Both the position numbers and the translations under genes were made by a program. Positions 1 to 8,290 of a stretch of 64,000 bases of DNA are shown here, piece after piece. The first letter of the stretch is position 1, and each line of letters begins with the position of its first letter. The DNA lies in NCBI RefSeq assembly GCF_029201565.1, contig NZ_CP104002.1:496001-560000 (forward strand), in the 5' to 3' direction. The notes under the pieces were generated by a model. The model did not search any database. It was not told the origin of the DNA and worked only from the letters and a program-made list of their open reading frames with translations. Origin of the DNA: Devosia sp. SD17-2. GTDB taxonomy: Bacteria; Pseudomonadota; Alphaproteobacteria; Rhizobiales; Devosiaceae.

Positions 1-13
1 GATCGATTTTTCT

Positions 14-41
14 GCAGGCGCTTGCCTGCGCGCTGTTTTTT
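14..41 (+). terminator. Rho-independent terminator of an upstream gene
   Basis: GCAGGC (14-19) pairs with GCCTGC (24-29) around a four-base loop, and a run of six T follows at 36-41. It lies just before the ribosome binding site of the first gene, so it probably ends a gene to the left of the window. Confidence 0.55.
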
Positions 42-52
42 CAGGAGACCCC

Positions 53-463
53 ATGGCCCGCATTCTTGTTGCCGAAGACGATCCCTCGGTCCGCGCCTTC
101 GTGGTCACTGCGCTGACCATGAAGGGTCATGAGGTCGTGGCCGAAGAAGACGGTGGCCTTGCCGCCGAAACCGCCGATGCGGAAAACGGGCGCTTCGATC
201 TGTTGCTGTCGGACATCAAGATGCCGGTGATGGACGGTATTGCCCTGGCGCTGCATGTCGGAGCGGCGTTTCCCGATATCACCATCGTGCTGATGACGGG
301 CTTTGCCGACCAGCGCGAGCGGGCCCATGGGCTCGATGCGCTGATCTATGACGTCATAACAAAGCCGTTCACCCTGGCCGATCTCCTGGCCAAGGTGGAC
401 GATGCGCTTGAGGGGCGGCCGGTGGAAGTGGTCCCGCTCGCCCGCAAGGGGATCGAAGGCTAG
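53..463 (+). CDS. cpdR: CpdR-like single-domain response regulator
   Basis: This is a 136-residue protein made of one receiver domain and no output domain. The acidic pocket is E8-D9-D10, the phospho-acceptor is D54 in LLSDIKMP, and the conserved lysine is in ITKPF near residue 104. In Caulobacter and rhizobia CpdR is a ClpXP adaptor whose unphosphorylated form directs proteolysis of cell-cycle proteins. The start MARILVAEDD closely resembles that family. An AGGAGA ribosome binding site at 43-48 supports the ATG at 53. The tail after the receiver domain is slightly long. Another single-domain regulator is possible. Confidence 0.8.
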   Translation: MARILVAEDDPSVRAFVVTALTMKGHEVVAEEDGGLAAETADAENGRFDLLLSDIKMPVMDGIALALHVGAAFPDITIVLMTGFADQRERAHGLDALIYDVITKPFTLADLLAKVDDALEGRPVEVVPLARKGIEG

Positions 464-852
464 GCCGTCATTGCCGTGTCTTTGTCGCGGCCGATGCGGC
501 CGAGATGGGTGAAGGAAAAGCCCTCCGGCGATTTCAGCCCATAGCCGAGCATGCGGTCAAAGCCGACATGAGCCATAAGCAGCGCGCCGATGCCCGCCAG
601 GCCAGGCAGGCCCGCGACGAGGCCGATCGCCAGGATCAGGGCGCCCGTGCCGTAGAGGTGGAGCAGATTGTAGATCTGCGCACCGATCCTTGCGCCCAGG
701 AGATAGCCTAGAAATCCGAGGTCGGGGCCAAAGAAGACGAGCAGCATGGCCCACCAGGCGAGGCCCGGCTCGAGATGGTCAAAGACGAGGGTCAGGGCCG
801 AAAGAAAGACCAGCCCGCCCTCAATGCGCTGCCAGATGATTGCGTGAGACAT
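460..852 (-). CDS. DUF4260 family membrane protein
   Basis: This is a 130-residue hydrophobic protein with about three to four membrane segments. It resembles DUF4260 proteins in the motif FFGPDLGFLGYLLG, in the small HLYGTGAL helix and in the C-terminal GYGLKSPEGFSFTHLG. Its function is unknown. I chose the start at 852 (MSHAIIWQRIEG), because the 15 residues that could be added upstream are cysteine-rich and unlike the family. The 3' end overlaps the convergent cpdR-like gene by four bases, and a LysR gene diverges from its 5' side, so it may be the LysR target. Confidence 0.75.
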   Translation of the reverse strand: MSHAIIWQRIEGGLVFLSALTLVFDHLEPGLAWWAMLLVFFGPDLGFLGYLLGARIGAQIYNLLHLYGTGALILAIGLVAGLPGLAGIGALLMAHVGFDRMLGYGLKSPEGFSFTHLGRIGRDKDTAMTA

Positions 853-941
853 GGTGTGTCGCTCCCTGTTTGCTGAGCAACAAAATGGGCGATACACTGG
901 CGCATGGCGAATGGCAGAATATCGAGGTCAGATATTCAAAA

Positions 942-1856
942 ATGAATGGCGTAGCAGATTGGAGCCTGTGGCGGACATTTGCGGCGGTGGTCGAGCATGG
1001 GTCGCTGTCCGGTGCCGGGCGGGCGCTGGGGATCAGTCAGCCGACAATCGGGCGACATGTGGAAATGCTGGAAGCCCAGCTTGGTCTGTCGCTCTTCGAA
1101 CGCACATTGAGCGGGCTCAAGCCGAATACGGATGCGCTCAGGCTTTATGAGCCGGTCAAACAGGCGCAGGCTTCGCTGGCCCAGGCCGCAATTCTGGCGC
1201 AGGGGGCGCAGAGCCAGGCGGGCGGCACGGTGCGGATCACGGCCAGCACCATCATTTCAAACTATGTGCTCCCCGCCATTCTGGCGCGGGTGCGGGAGCG
1301 TCATCCGGCCATAGCGCTCGAGATTGTCCCCTCCGATTCGGCCGAGAATCTCCTGATGCGCGAGGCCGATATTGCGCTGCGCATGTTCCGTCCGACGCAG
1401 CTCGAGCTTGTGACGCGGCATCTGGGCGATATCGCCATCGTGCCGGTAGCGCATGAACGCTATCTCGCCCGCCGCGGCCGGCCGACTACGCTCGACGAAT
1501 TGCTCTCCCATGAACTCATCGGGCTTGATCGCTCGGACGCCATTATCGACCATGTGCGAAAACTGGGGCATGCCATTAGCCGCGACAATTTCCCGCTGCG
1601 CTCGGATGACCAGACCCATCTCTGGGAACTGGTGAAGGCCGGGCTTGGTATCGGTTTTGGCCAGCAAAACCTGGCAAATGCCACGCCGGGGCTCGTCGCC
1701 CTGCCGATCGATATCAAGGTGCCGGCCCTGCCGCTGTGGCTGACCACGCACAGGGAGTTGTTCACCTCGCACCGGATTCGTGTCATCTATGATGCTGTCG
1801 CGGAGGGATTGGGCGACTATATCAGGGACAGTTCATCCTCCTCGGGGAGCCGATAG
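942..1856 (+). CDS. LysR-family transcriptional regulator
   Basis: This is a 304-residue protein with the usual LysR layout. The N-terminal winged helix-turn-helix covers residues about 5-62 (GSLSGAGRALGISQPTIGRH is the recognition region) and a substrate-binding-like effector domain follows from about residue 90. The ATG at 942 puts the helix-turn-helix at its normal distance from the N-terminus; a longer frame reaches back to 840 but its extra residues look non-coding. It diverges from the DUF4260 gene with about 90 bp between starts, the common layout for a LysR regulator and its target. The ligand is unknown. Confidence 0.9.
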   Translation: MNGVADWSLWRTFAAVVEHGSLSGAGRALGISQPTIGRHVEMLEAQLGLSLFERTLSGLKPNTDALRLYEPVKQAQASLAQAAILAQGAQSQAGGTVRITASTIISNYVLPAILARVRERHPAIALEIVPSDSAENLLMREADIALRMFRPTQLELVTRHLGDIAIVPVAHERYLARRGRPTTLDELLSHELIGLDRSDAIIDHVRKLGHAISRDNFPLRSDDQTHLWELVKAGLGIGFGQQNLANATPGLVALPIDIKVPALPLWLTTHRELFTSHRIRVIYDAVAEGLGDYIRDSSSSSGSR

Positions 1857-1861
1857 GCGCT

Positions 1862-2068
1862 ATGCAAACATTTCTCAACATCGCCATTGCCCTTGCCCTT
1901 ATCTTCGTGGTCGTCGTGCTCGGCATGGGACTATGGAACATGGTCAAGGGTGGGCCAGGCAATACCAGCCAGAAGCTGATGCGCCTGCGTGTCATGGGCC
2001 AGGGCGTTGCCCTCGTGCTGCTGATGGCGGCCCTCTTCTTTTTTGGCAGCAATGGCGGCGGCAGCTAA
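1862..2068 (+). CDS. HIG1-like twin-transmembrane protein
   Basis: This is a 68-residue protein with two membrane helices (about residues 4-27 and 43-61) joined by a basic loop containing QKLMRLRVMGQ. Bacterial HIG1-domain proteins have this layout. In Hyphomicrobiales such a twin-membrane protein usually sits directly before a cobalamin adenosyltransferase, as it does here. HIG1 proteins are associated with respiratory complexes, but no role is shown for this one. It starts five bases after the LysR stop, so it may be co-transcribed with that gene. Confidence 0.75.
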   Translation: MQTFLNIAIALALIFVVVVLGMGLWNMVKGGPGNTSQKLMRLRVMGQGVALVLLMAALFFFGSNGGGS

Positions 2069-2109
2069 GCCGCCTACCAGGAACACGGACGCCAAGGCAC
2101 TGGTGCAGC

Positions 2110-2703
2110 ATGGTCAAAATCAACAAGATCTATACGCGGACCGGGGATGACGGCACGACCGGGCTTGTGCGTGGACCGCGACGCACCAAGCACGATCTGC
2201 GCATCGAGGCCTATGGCACGGTGGAAGAAGCCAATGCCTTCATCGGCCATGCCCGGCTGACGAGCACCACCATGCCCAAGGTCGACAACGTGCTGTCGCG
2301 GGTGCAGAACGATCTCTTCGATGTTGGTTCAGATCTGGCGACGCCCGGGGCAGATGATGCCGACGCCGAATACCCATCGCTGCGGGTGCGGGCGGTGCAG
2401 ACCGACTGGCTTGAAAAGCAGATCGACCATTTCAACTCCGACCTCAGGCCACTGACGAGCTTCATCTTGCCCGGTGGCACGCCGCTGTCGGGGGCGCTGC
2501 ATATTGCCCGCACGGTCACGCGGCGGGCCGAGCGGCTGGTGTCTGCACTGGTCGAGATTGAGCCGGAGACAAGCCCGGAAGCGCTGCGCTATCTCAACCG
2601 ACTGTCGGATCTTCTGTTCGTGCTGGGACGCGTCGCCAATTCCAATGGCGAAAAGGACGTCTTGTGGGTGCCGGGCAATTATGGTGACGTCAGGAAAGGC
2701 TGA
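2110..2703 (+). CDS. PduO-type cob(I)alamin adenosyltransferase
   Basis: This 197-residue enzyme transfers the adenosyl group of ATP to cob(I)alamin, giving coenzyme B12. The PduO/MMAB signature is clear: an N-terminal ATP-binding TRTGDDGTTGL, then YGTVEEANAFIG, the central ARTVTRRAERLV, and the C-terminal LNRLSDLLFVLGR. The frame is open far upstream but the protein family begins at MVKINKIYTRTGD, so ATG 2110 is chosen. It follows the HIG1-like gene by about 40 bp. The symbol varies between organisms (pduO, cobO, MMAB), so none is given. Confidence 0.93.
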   Translation: MVKINKIYTRTGDDGTTGLVRGPRRTKHDLRIEAYGTVEEANAFIGHARLTSTTMPKVDNVLSRVQNDLFDVGSDLATPGADDADAEYPSLRVRAVQTDWLEKQIDHFNSDLRPLTSFILPGGTPLSGALHIARTVTRRAERLVSALVEIEPETSPEALRYLNRLSDLLFVLGRVANSNGEKDVLWVPGNYGDVRKG

Positions 2704-2738
2704 ACAGTCGTCGGCCGCCCGCTTCAGGAAGGGCCGCT

Positions 2739-3422
2739 ATGTTTTTGCTGCTGCATGACTTCAACCCGCACCGCCATGTCGATTTTCCCTATGTCACTTA
2801 CGGGCTGATCGCCGTTACGGTGCTGGTCTATCTCGTCCAGGCCATGCTGCCGCCATCGGCCTTCGATCAGGCAACGATCAATTTCGGCATGATCCCGATC
2901 GTGGTGCGCGATCTCTATCCGCAGCCGGTCGCCTGGCTGCCCGACTGGGCGAACCTCGTCACCTATGCGTTTCTCCATGCGGACTGGCTGCATCTTCTTA
3001 CAAACATGCTGTTCCTCTGGGTATTCGGGGACAATATCGAGGATGCGCTCGGCCATTTTCGTTTCCTGATCTTCTACTTCGCCTGCGCCATCTTGGCCGC
3101 GCTCGCCCATCTCCTCTTCAATCTTGATGGCAATGGGCCGCTGATCGGGGCCTCCGGCGCCGTGGCCGGGGTGATGGGGGCCTACATCCTCCTGTTTCCC
3201 CACGTCAGGGTGTTCGTGCTGGCAAAGATCGTCTGGATGATCCCGCTGCCGGTGCCGGCCTTCTTGATGCTCGGTTTCTGGGTGGCCAGCCAGCTGTTCT
3301 ACGCCCTGTTCGCATCCGGCGAGCCTGTGGCGTGGTGGGCGCATGTAGGCGGCTTTGTCGCCGGGGTTGCGCTGGCGCCGCTGTTGCGACGGCGCGGTGT
3401 CAAACTTTTCGGTGGGCGATAG
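2739..3422 (+). CDS. Rhomboid-family intramembrane serine protease
   Basis: This is a 227-residue polytopic membrane protein. The rhomboid catalytic dyad is visible: S139 in GASG (137-140) and H202 in AHVGGFVAG. The family motif HADWLHLLTNMLFLWVFGDN at about 80-99 supplies the conserved His and Asn residues of the second helix. Rhomboids cut membrane-protein substrates within the bilayer; the substrate here is unknown. It lies 35 bp after the adenosyltransferase on the same strand and may share its transcript. Confidence 0.92.
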   Translation: MFLLLHDFNPHRHVDFPYVTYGLIAVTVLVYLVQAMLPPSAFDQATINFGMIPIVVRDLYPQPVAWLPDWANLVTYAFLHADWLHLLTNMLFLWVFGDNIEDALGHFRFLIFYFACAILAALAHLLFNLDGNGPLIGASGAVAGVMGAYILLFPHVRVFVLAKIVWMIPLPVPAFLMLGFWVASQLFYALFASGEPVAWWAHVGGFVAGVALAPLLRRRGVKLFGGR

Positions 3423-3545
3423 ACAATTGTTGCGGGGTGTCCCGGCGCAATAGTCTGTCCTCGGGAGGCGTCGCGGAGGGCTTTATTTACCCTCATCGGC
3501 TAGGGTCGCGGCAGTTCGTCAGTATTGCGTTTGGGACCAAAGCCT

Positions 3546-3728
3546 ATGGAAGCCGATCTCGCTTCGACCCTTATTGCTGCGCGCTCCAGCGCCACGCAGC
3601 ATTCCGTGCAATTGGCCGTGGTCAAGAAAGCCCATGACATGCAGACGCAGCTGCTCGACATGCTGCTGCAGCCGCCCCAGGCAGTCCTGCCGCCCGGACA
3701 GGGCGGGAATGTGGACAAGACGGCCTGA
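3546..3728 (+). CDS. YjfB-like small protein (putative motility protein)
   Basis: This is a 60-residue protein starting MEADLASTLIAARSS. The alternation of small and hydrophobic residues, the segment AHDMQTQLLDMLLQ and the tail LPPGQGGNVDKTA match the YjfB family, annotated as putative motility protein. I chose ATG 3546 over an upstream in-frame start because the family begins there. No flagellar genes lie nearby, so the gene is an orphan here. Small size limits certainty. Confidence 0.6.
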   Translation: MEADLASTLIAARSSATQHSVQLAVVKKAHDMQTQLLDMLLQPPQAVLPPGQGGNVDKTA

Positions 3729-3844
3729 TTTTTTGGGTTTTGGGAGCGGTGGGCTGAGGGCGCAGCATTCGCGCATAGCGCTCATGGCCTTGTGTCCTGA
3801 AATGGCTCCACCGGAGCGATTTTGCGGGTGGCCGGAGCCTAAGC

Positions 3845-3965
3845 CCCCCTCACCCTAACTCTCTCCCCAAGGGGCGAGGGGACTAGATTGTGTTCGGGGA
3901 GAAATCTCTGCAAACCCACCGGCCCAATTCCCTCGCCCCTTGGGGAGAGAGTTAGGGTGAGGGGG
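3845..3965. repeat. Long inverted repeat with 36-bp perfect arms
   Basis: Positions 3845-3880 are the exact reverse complement of 3930-3965, separated by 49 bases. The arms contain CTCACCCTAACTCTCTCCCC. The element lies between the convergent yjfB-like gene and tlpA, and its right arm ends just beyond the tlpA stop, so it could act as a terminator for either. Related C/G-rich pieces occur near 16984, 23530 and 26650, which suggests a dispersed intergenic repeat family. Confidence 0.85.
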
Positions 3966-3969
3966 CGTT

Positions 3970-4632
3970 CTAGCCGCGCAAGCCCAAAAGAGCGTCGATG
4001 ACGGCGCGGCCGTCCTTGCTGTGCCATTCGGCCGGGCCCTGGAGGACGGCGAGTTCGCAACCTTCCGGATCGAGCAGGAGTGTTGCCGGCAGCCCGACAG
4101 CGACGGCTTCGCGCTTGAGGCGATCAAAGGCGGCGAAGGTGTTGTCGGCATAGAGGGGCAGGTTCTTGAACTGGCCCTCGTCCAGAAACTGCTGAGCCTT
4201 TTCGAGCCCGCTGTCGCCGATGTCGAGATTGATCGGCACCACCATGAATTTATCGGAATTATAGTCGGTGGCGATTTCGTCCAGGGCCGGCATTTCCTCG
4301 CGGCAGGGGACGCACCAGCTGGCCCAGAAGTTGACCAGCAGGGACTTGCCGGAGAAATCGGCCATGGTCATGGCCTTGCCGGTTTCGTCCTTGAAAGCCA
4401 TGTCGGCATAGCCGCGGCCCTGTCCGGTGCCGTTGAGCGCGGCCAGTTCACCGACTGCGGCCGCACCGACAATCTGTGCCGCTGCGACATTGATGGGGCA
4501 GGAGTTGGCCGAGGCGGCATTGCCGAGATAAAACCACGCCGCTATAGCTACGCCCATTCCGGCCAGACCCAACCCCAGCACGTACGGCATATTGTTCCGA
4601 CCGGCTGGTGGGGTGGTGGTTGGCTTCGACAT
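3970..4632 (-). CDS. tlpA: TlpA-family thiol:disulfide interchange protein
   Basis: This 220-residue membrane-anchored thioredoxin-like protein has a short cytoplasmic N-terminus, one membrane helix (about residues 16-36) and a periplasmic TlpA/AhpC domain. The redox motif WCVPC has its cysteines at 107 and 110. TlpA proteins reduce periplasmic thiols, for example during cytochrome c or cytochrome oxidase assembly. The start at 4632 (MSKPTTTPP) leaves 22 bp to the divergent argH start; the longer frame would run into argH. tlpA divergent from argH is a known Hyphomicrobiales arrangement. Confidence 0.88.
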   Translation of the reverse strand: MSKPTTTPPAGRNNMPYVLGLGLAGMGVAIAAWFYLGNAASANSCPINVAAAQIVGAAAVGELAALNGTGQGRGYADMAFKDETGKAMTMADFSGKSLLVNFWASWCVPCREEMPALDEIATDYNSDKFMVVPINLDIGDSGLEKAQQFLDEGQFKNLPLYADNTFAAFDRLKREAVAVGLPATLLLDPEGCELAVLQGPAEWHSKDGRAVIDALLGLRG

Positions 4633-4654
4633 GGACTTCTCCGAAAGGTATCCG

Positions 4655-6103
4655 ATGAGCAACAAGATGTGGGGCGGACGCTTCGCCACCGGCCCCGACG
4701 CCATCATGGAAGAGATCAACGCTTCGATCGGATTCGATCAGCGCCTCTACCGCCAGGATATTGCCGGATCAAAGGCCCATGCGACAATGCTCGAAGCAAC
4801 GGGCATTTTGACGCGAGAGGATCGCGACGCCATTCTGGCCGGTCTAGACGAGGTGCTCGCCGAAATCGAGAACGGCACGTTCACATTCTCGCGGGCTCTG
4901 GAAGACATCCACATGAACGTGGAAAGCCGGCTGCGCGAAAAGATCGGCGATGCCGCGGGGCGCCTGCATACGGCGCGTTCGCGCAATGACCAGGTTGCCA
5001 CCGATTTCCGCCTCTATGTGCGCGATACCATTGATCATCTCGTCGTGCAGATCGAGACGCTGCAGCTTGGTCTGGTCAAACGCGCCGAGGAAGAAGCCGA
5101 GACTATCCTTCCTGGTTTTACCCACCTCCAGAACGCCCAGCCGGTGACCTTTGGCCATCATCTCCTGGCCTATGTGGAAATGCTCGGCCGCGACGCGGGC
5201 CGTCTGGTCGACGCGCGAAAGCGCCTCAACGAGAACCCGCTGGGCTCGGCTGCGCTCGCCGGCACGCCCTATCCGATCAATCGTGACATGACCGCTGCGG
5301 CGCTGGGCTTTGATCGCCCGACCGCCAATTCGCTCGATGCCGTCTCCGATCGCGATTTTATTCTTGAGACGCTGGCCGCTGCTGCGATCTGCGCCATGCA
5401 CCTCTCGCGTTTTGCCGAGGAAATGGTGATCTGGTCGAGCGCCCAGTTCAGCTTCATCAAGCTCTCGGACAAGTTCACTACCGGCTCGTCCATCATGCCG
5501 CAGAAGCGCAATCCGGACGCTGCCGAGCTGGTGCGTGCCAAGATCGGCCGCATCATGGGCTCGCTCAATTCCCTGCTTGTGGTGATGAAGGGCCTTCCGC
5601 TGGCATATTCCAAGGACATGCAGGAAGACAAGGAAGTGGCCTTCGACGCGCTCGATGCGCTCTCCTTGTCACTGGCGGCGATGACCGGCATGGTCGCCGA
5701 CATGCAGCCCAACCGCGAAAAGATGCATGCATCAGCTTCGGCCGGGTTCTCGACGGCCACCGACGTGGCCGACTGGCTGGTGAAGGAGCTCAACATTCCG
5801 TTCCGCGACGCGCACCACATCACCGGGCAGGTCGTGGCGCTGGCGGAATCCAAGAATTGCGGCCTTGAGGGTCTGACCATCGAGGATTTCAAGTCCATCG
5901 ACGAGCGTATCGACAGCCGCATCCACAAGGTGCTCACTGTCGAAGCTTCGGTTGCGGCGCGAAAGTCCTATGGCGGCACTGCCCCGGCCAATGTTGTCGT
6001 GCAGGCGGCGCGCTGGAAGAGCCTTCTTACCGGCGAGACCCACGAGCCGCTCGCCCTCAAGGGCCGGAAGCATGACAGCCATGGCGATGGCGGGGTTGAA
6101 TAA
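4655..6103 (+). CDS. argH: Argininosuccinate lyase
   Basis: This 482-residue cytosolic enzyme splits argininosuccinate into arginine and fumarate, the last step of arginine synthesis. The fumarase/aspartase-superfamily signature [12 protein letters not shown] is at residues 277-288. The N-terminal MWGGRF, the DIHMNVE segment and [12 protein letters not shown] are typical of ArgH. The start ATG 4655 fits [10 protein letters not shown]; upstream in-frame sequence overlaps the divergent tlpA gene. Length is a little above the common 460 residues because of a short C-terminal tail. Confidence 0.97.
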   Translation: MSNKMWGGRFATGPDAIMEEINASIGFDQRLYRQDIAGSKAHATMLEATGILTREDRDAILAGLDEVLAEIENGTFTFSRALEDIHMNVESRLREKIGDAAGRLHTARSRNDQVATDFRLYVRDTIDHLVVQIETLQLGLVKRAEEEAETILPGFTHLQNAQPVTFGHHLLAYVEMLGRDAGRLVDARKRLNENPLGSAALAGTPYPINRDMTAAALGFDRPTANSLDAVSDRDFILETLAAAAICAMHLSRFAEEMVIWSSAQFSFIKLSDKFTTGSSIMPQKRNPDAAELVRAKIGRIMGSLNSLLVVMKGLPLAYSKDMQEDKEVAFDALDALSLSLAAMTGMVADMQPNREKMHASASAGFSTATDVADWLVKELNIPFRDAHHITGQVVALAESKNCGLEGLTIEDFKSIDERIDSRIHKVLTVEASVAARKSYGGTAPANVVVQAARWKSLLTGETHEPLALKGRKHDSHGDGGVE

Positions 6104-6161
6104 GAAAGACGAATAGACCACGCTTGGCCTTCTTCCCGCGCTGGGAAGAAGGAGTGTGTTT

Positions 6162-6878
6162 ATGACGAGACAGCTGCGGCAGATGCGCCTTACGGCGCGG
6201 CATGTCGCCTATCTCCAGCCTGACGAAGTGCTGGAAGGCCTGCCCGCGCCGCCGGAAGGCATGCGGGCGGCAGCGCCAGAAGATCATGTGGCCACCATCG
6301 CGAGTCTTTTCGGCGAAGAAGCCCATGACGAGACCTGGGTGTTTGCCTATGGGTCGCTGATCTGGAAGCCGGCCTGCGAACATGTCGAAATCCGCACCGG
6401 CACCCTGCACGGCTGGCATCGCGCCTTTTGTCTTGGCTGGAACCGACAGCACCGGGGCAGCGAGACCACTCCTGGGCTGATGCTGGCGCTTGATCGTGGC
6501 GGCTCCTGCAAGGGCGCGCTCTACCGGCTGCCGCCAGACCGGCGGGACGAAAACCTCATCAAACTGTTTGAGCGTGAAATGGGCTGGCTGCCCTCGGCCT
6601 TTCCGCCACGCATGGTCAATGTGCGCTCGGGCGAGCGGACGATCCGGGCGCTGACCTTCTGCATCGATCGCAATTCGGGCCGCTATGTTTCCGGACTGAC
6701 GGAGGAGGCGATTGCCGACGTGCTGGCGCGGGCGGTGGGGACGCGTGGCTCAATGGCCGAATATCTCCACGCCACGGTCGAGCATCTCGAACAGTTGGGC
6801 ATTCATGATGCCCATTTGTGGCGGTTGCAGAAGCTGGTGGCCGAGCGGATCGAGGCGGCCTATGAGGCCGGACGATAA
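6162..6878 (+). CDS. ChaC-like glutathione-specific gamma-glutamylcyclotransferase
   Basis: This 238-residue protein carries the ChaC signature FAYGSLIWKP at about 61-70, which forms the substrate pocket, and later a catalytic acidic residue in the FEREMGWL region. ChaC enzymes cut glutathione to 5-oxoproline and Cys-Gly. An AAGGAG sequence at 6148-6153 sits eight bases before ATG 6162 and decides the start over an upstream GTG. It lies between argH and lysA, where many relatives instead carry a small lipoprotein gene. About 45 residues precede the core, which is longer than the minimal family. Confidence 0.85.
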   Translation: MTRQLRQMRLTARHVAYLQPDEVLEGLPAPPEGMRAAAPEDHVATIASLFGEEAHDETWVFAYGSLIWKPACEHVEIRTGTLHGWHRAFCLGWNRQHRGSETTPGLMLALDRGGSCKGALYRLPPDRRDENLIKLFEREMGWLPSAFPPRMVNVRSGERTIRALTFCIDRNSGRYVSGLTEEAIADVLARAVGTRGSMAEYLHATVEHLEQLGIHDAHLWRLQKLVAERIEAAYEAGR

Positions 6879-6891
6879 GGCCGCTTTTGTT

Positions 6892-6916
6892 TTCCGTGAA
6901 CTTCCCTTACGGAAAC
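6892..6916. promoter_or_regulatory. Inverted repeat upstream of lysA
   Basis: TTTCCGT (6892-6898) and ACGGAAA (6910-6916) form perfect seven-base arms around 11 bases. The repeat lies 14 bp after the chaC stop and 67 bp before the lysA start. It lacks a T-run, so it is more like an operator or mRNA hairpin than a terminator. No regulator can be assigned. Confidence 0.35.
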
Positions 6917-6982
6917 GATGAGTTCATTTCACATTCTGGCGTCACCTGCTGGTAGCGCCTCGACCGGAATATCAGGGGCAAG

Positions 6983-8242
6983 ATGGTCCATCATTTCACC
7001 CATCGCGACGGCGTACTTTTTGCCGAGGACGTCAATGTCAACGAACTGGCCGAAAAGGTCGGAACGCCGTTCTACGTCTATTCGGCAGCAACACTGCGCC
7101 GCCATGTCCGCGTGGTGCGCGAGGCCTTTGCCGGCATCGACATGGTGATGGCCTATGCGATGAAGGCCAATTCCAACCAGGCGGTGCTCAAGCTGATGGC
7201 CGCTGAAGGCTGTGGTGCCGACGTGGTTTCGGGCGGTGAATTGCAGCGGGCGCTGGCCGCCGGCATTCCGGCCGAAAAGATCGTGTTCTCGGGTGTCGCC
7301 AAGACCGTCGCGGAAATGCGCCAGGGCCTCGAGGCTGGCATCAAGTGTTTTAACGTCGAGAGCGAGCCCGAACTGGAACGCCTTTCGATGGTGGCTTCGG
7401 ATCTGGGGCTGACCGCCAAGGTGTCGGTCCGCGTCAATCCCGACGTCGATGCGCGCACCCATGCGAAAATCTCGACGGGCAAGAGCGAGAACAAGTTCGG
7501 CATTTCCTACAAGCGCGCCCGCGAGGTCTATAAGCGCATCGCCGAGCTGCCCAATATCGTGGCGGTGGGCGTCGACATGCATATCGGCAGCCAGATCACC
7601 GATCTCGAGCCGTTCGGCAATGCCTTTGGGCTGATGGCGGAGCTCGTGACGGCGCTGCGCGACGATGGGCATGATATCCATCACGTCGATATCGGCGGCG
7701 GCCTCGGCATTCCCTACAATGTCGATGAGGCAGCACCGCCCCATCCGAACGCTTATGCGGCGGTGGTGCGCGATAAGGTGGGGCAGCTCGGGTGCTCGCT
7801 GGTGATCGAGCCGGGCCGCCTGCTCGTTGGCAATGCCGGCATCCTCGTCACCAAGGTCGAATATGTGAAGGAAGGCGAAGCAAATTTCATCATCGTCGAC
7901 GCGGCGATGAATGATCTTCTCCGCCCGACACTCTACGAAGCCCACCACGATATCCAGCCGGTCAATCCTTCCAATCTGCCGCCGATTACCGGCGACATCG
8001 TCGGACCTGTCTGTGAAACCGGCGACTATCTCGCCAAGGGCCGCACCATCGCTGGTGTCAAGGAAGGCGACCTTCTCGCGGTGATGAGCGCCGGCGCTTA
8101 TGGGGCGGTGATGGCCTCGACCTATAATTCGCGGCCGCTGATCCCCGAAGTGCTGGTGGACGGCGGCCGCTGGCATGCGATCCGCCCGCGCAAGAGCATT
8201 GACGAGCTCATCGCGCTCGACAGCGTCCCTGATTGGGTTTGA
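6983..8242 (+). CDS. lysA: Diaminopimelate decarboxylase
   Basis: This 419-residue PLP enzyme decarboxylates meso-diaminopimelate to lysine, the final step of lysine synthesis. The PLP lysine is K61 in YAMKANSN. Also visible are the phosphate-binding GGGLGIPY, the HIGSQI strand and the C-terminal active-site cysteine in GPVCETGDYLAKG. The ATG at 6983 gives the family start MVHHFTHRDGVLFAEDV. A strong terminator follows immediately. Length is typical. Confidence 0.97.
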   Translation: MVHHFTHRDGVLFAEDVNVNELAEKVGTPFYVYSAATLRRHVRVVREAFAGIDMVMAYAMKANSNQAVLKLMAAEGCGADVVSGGELQRALAAGIPAEKIVFSGVAKTVAEMRQGLEAGIKCFNVESEPELERLSMVASDLGLTAKVSVRVNPDVDARTHAKISTGKSENKFGISYKRAREVYKRIAELPNIVAVGVDMHIGSQITDLEPFGNAFGLMAELVTALRDDGHDIHHVDIGGGLGIPYNVDEAAPPHPNAYAAVVRDKVGQLGCSLVIEPGRLLVGNAGILVTKVEYVKEGEANFIIVDAAMNDLLRPTLYEAHHDIQPVNPSNLPPITGDIVGPVCETGDYLAKGRTIAGVKEGDLLAVMSAGAYGAVMASTYNSRPLIPEVLVDGGRWHAIRPRKSIDELIALDSVPDWV

Positions 8243-8248
8243 GTTCAA

Positions 8249-8274
8249 GGCGCCGCTCAGCGGCGCCTTTTTCT
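8249..8274 (+). terminator. lysA terminator
   Basis: GGCGCCGC (8249-8256) pairs with GCGGCGCC (8260-8267) around TCA, followed by TTTTTCTTT. It begins seven bases after the lysA stop. The convergent gluQ gene ends at 8291, so the hairpin may serve both strands. Confidence 0.85.
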
Positions 8275-8290
8275 TTCAGTGGAACGCGTC

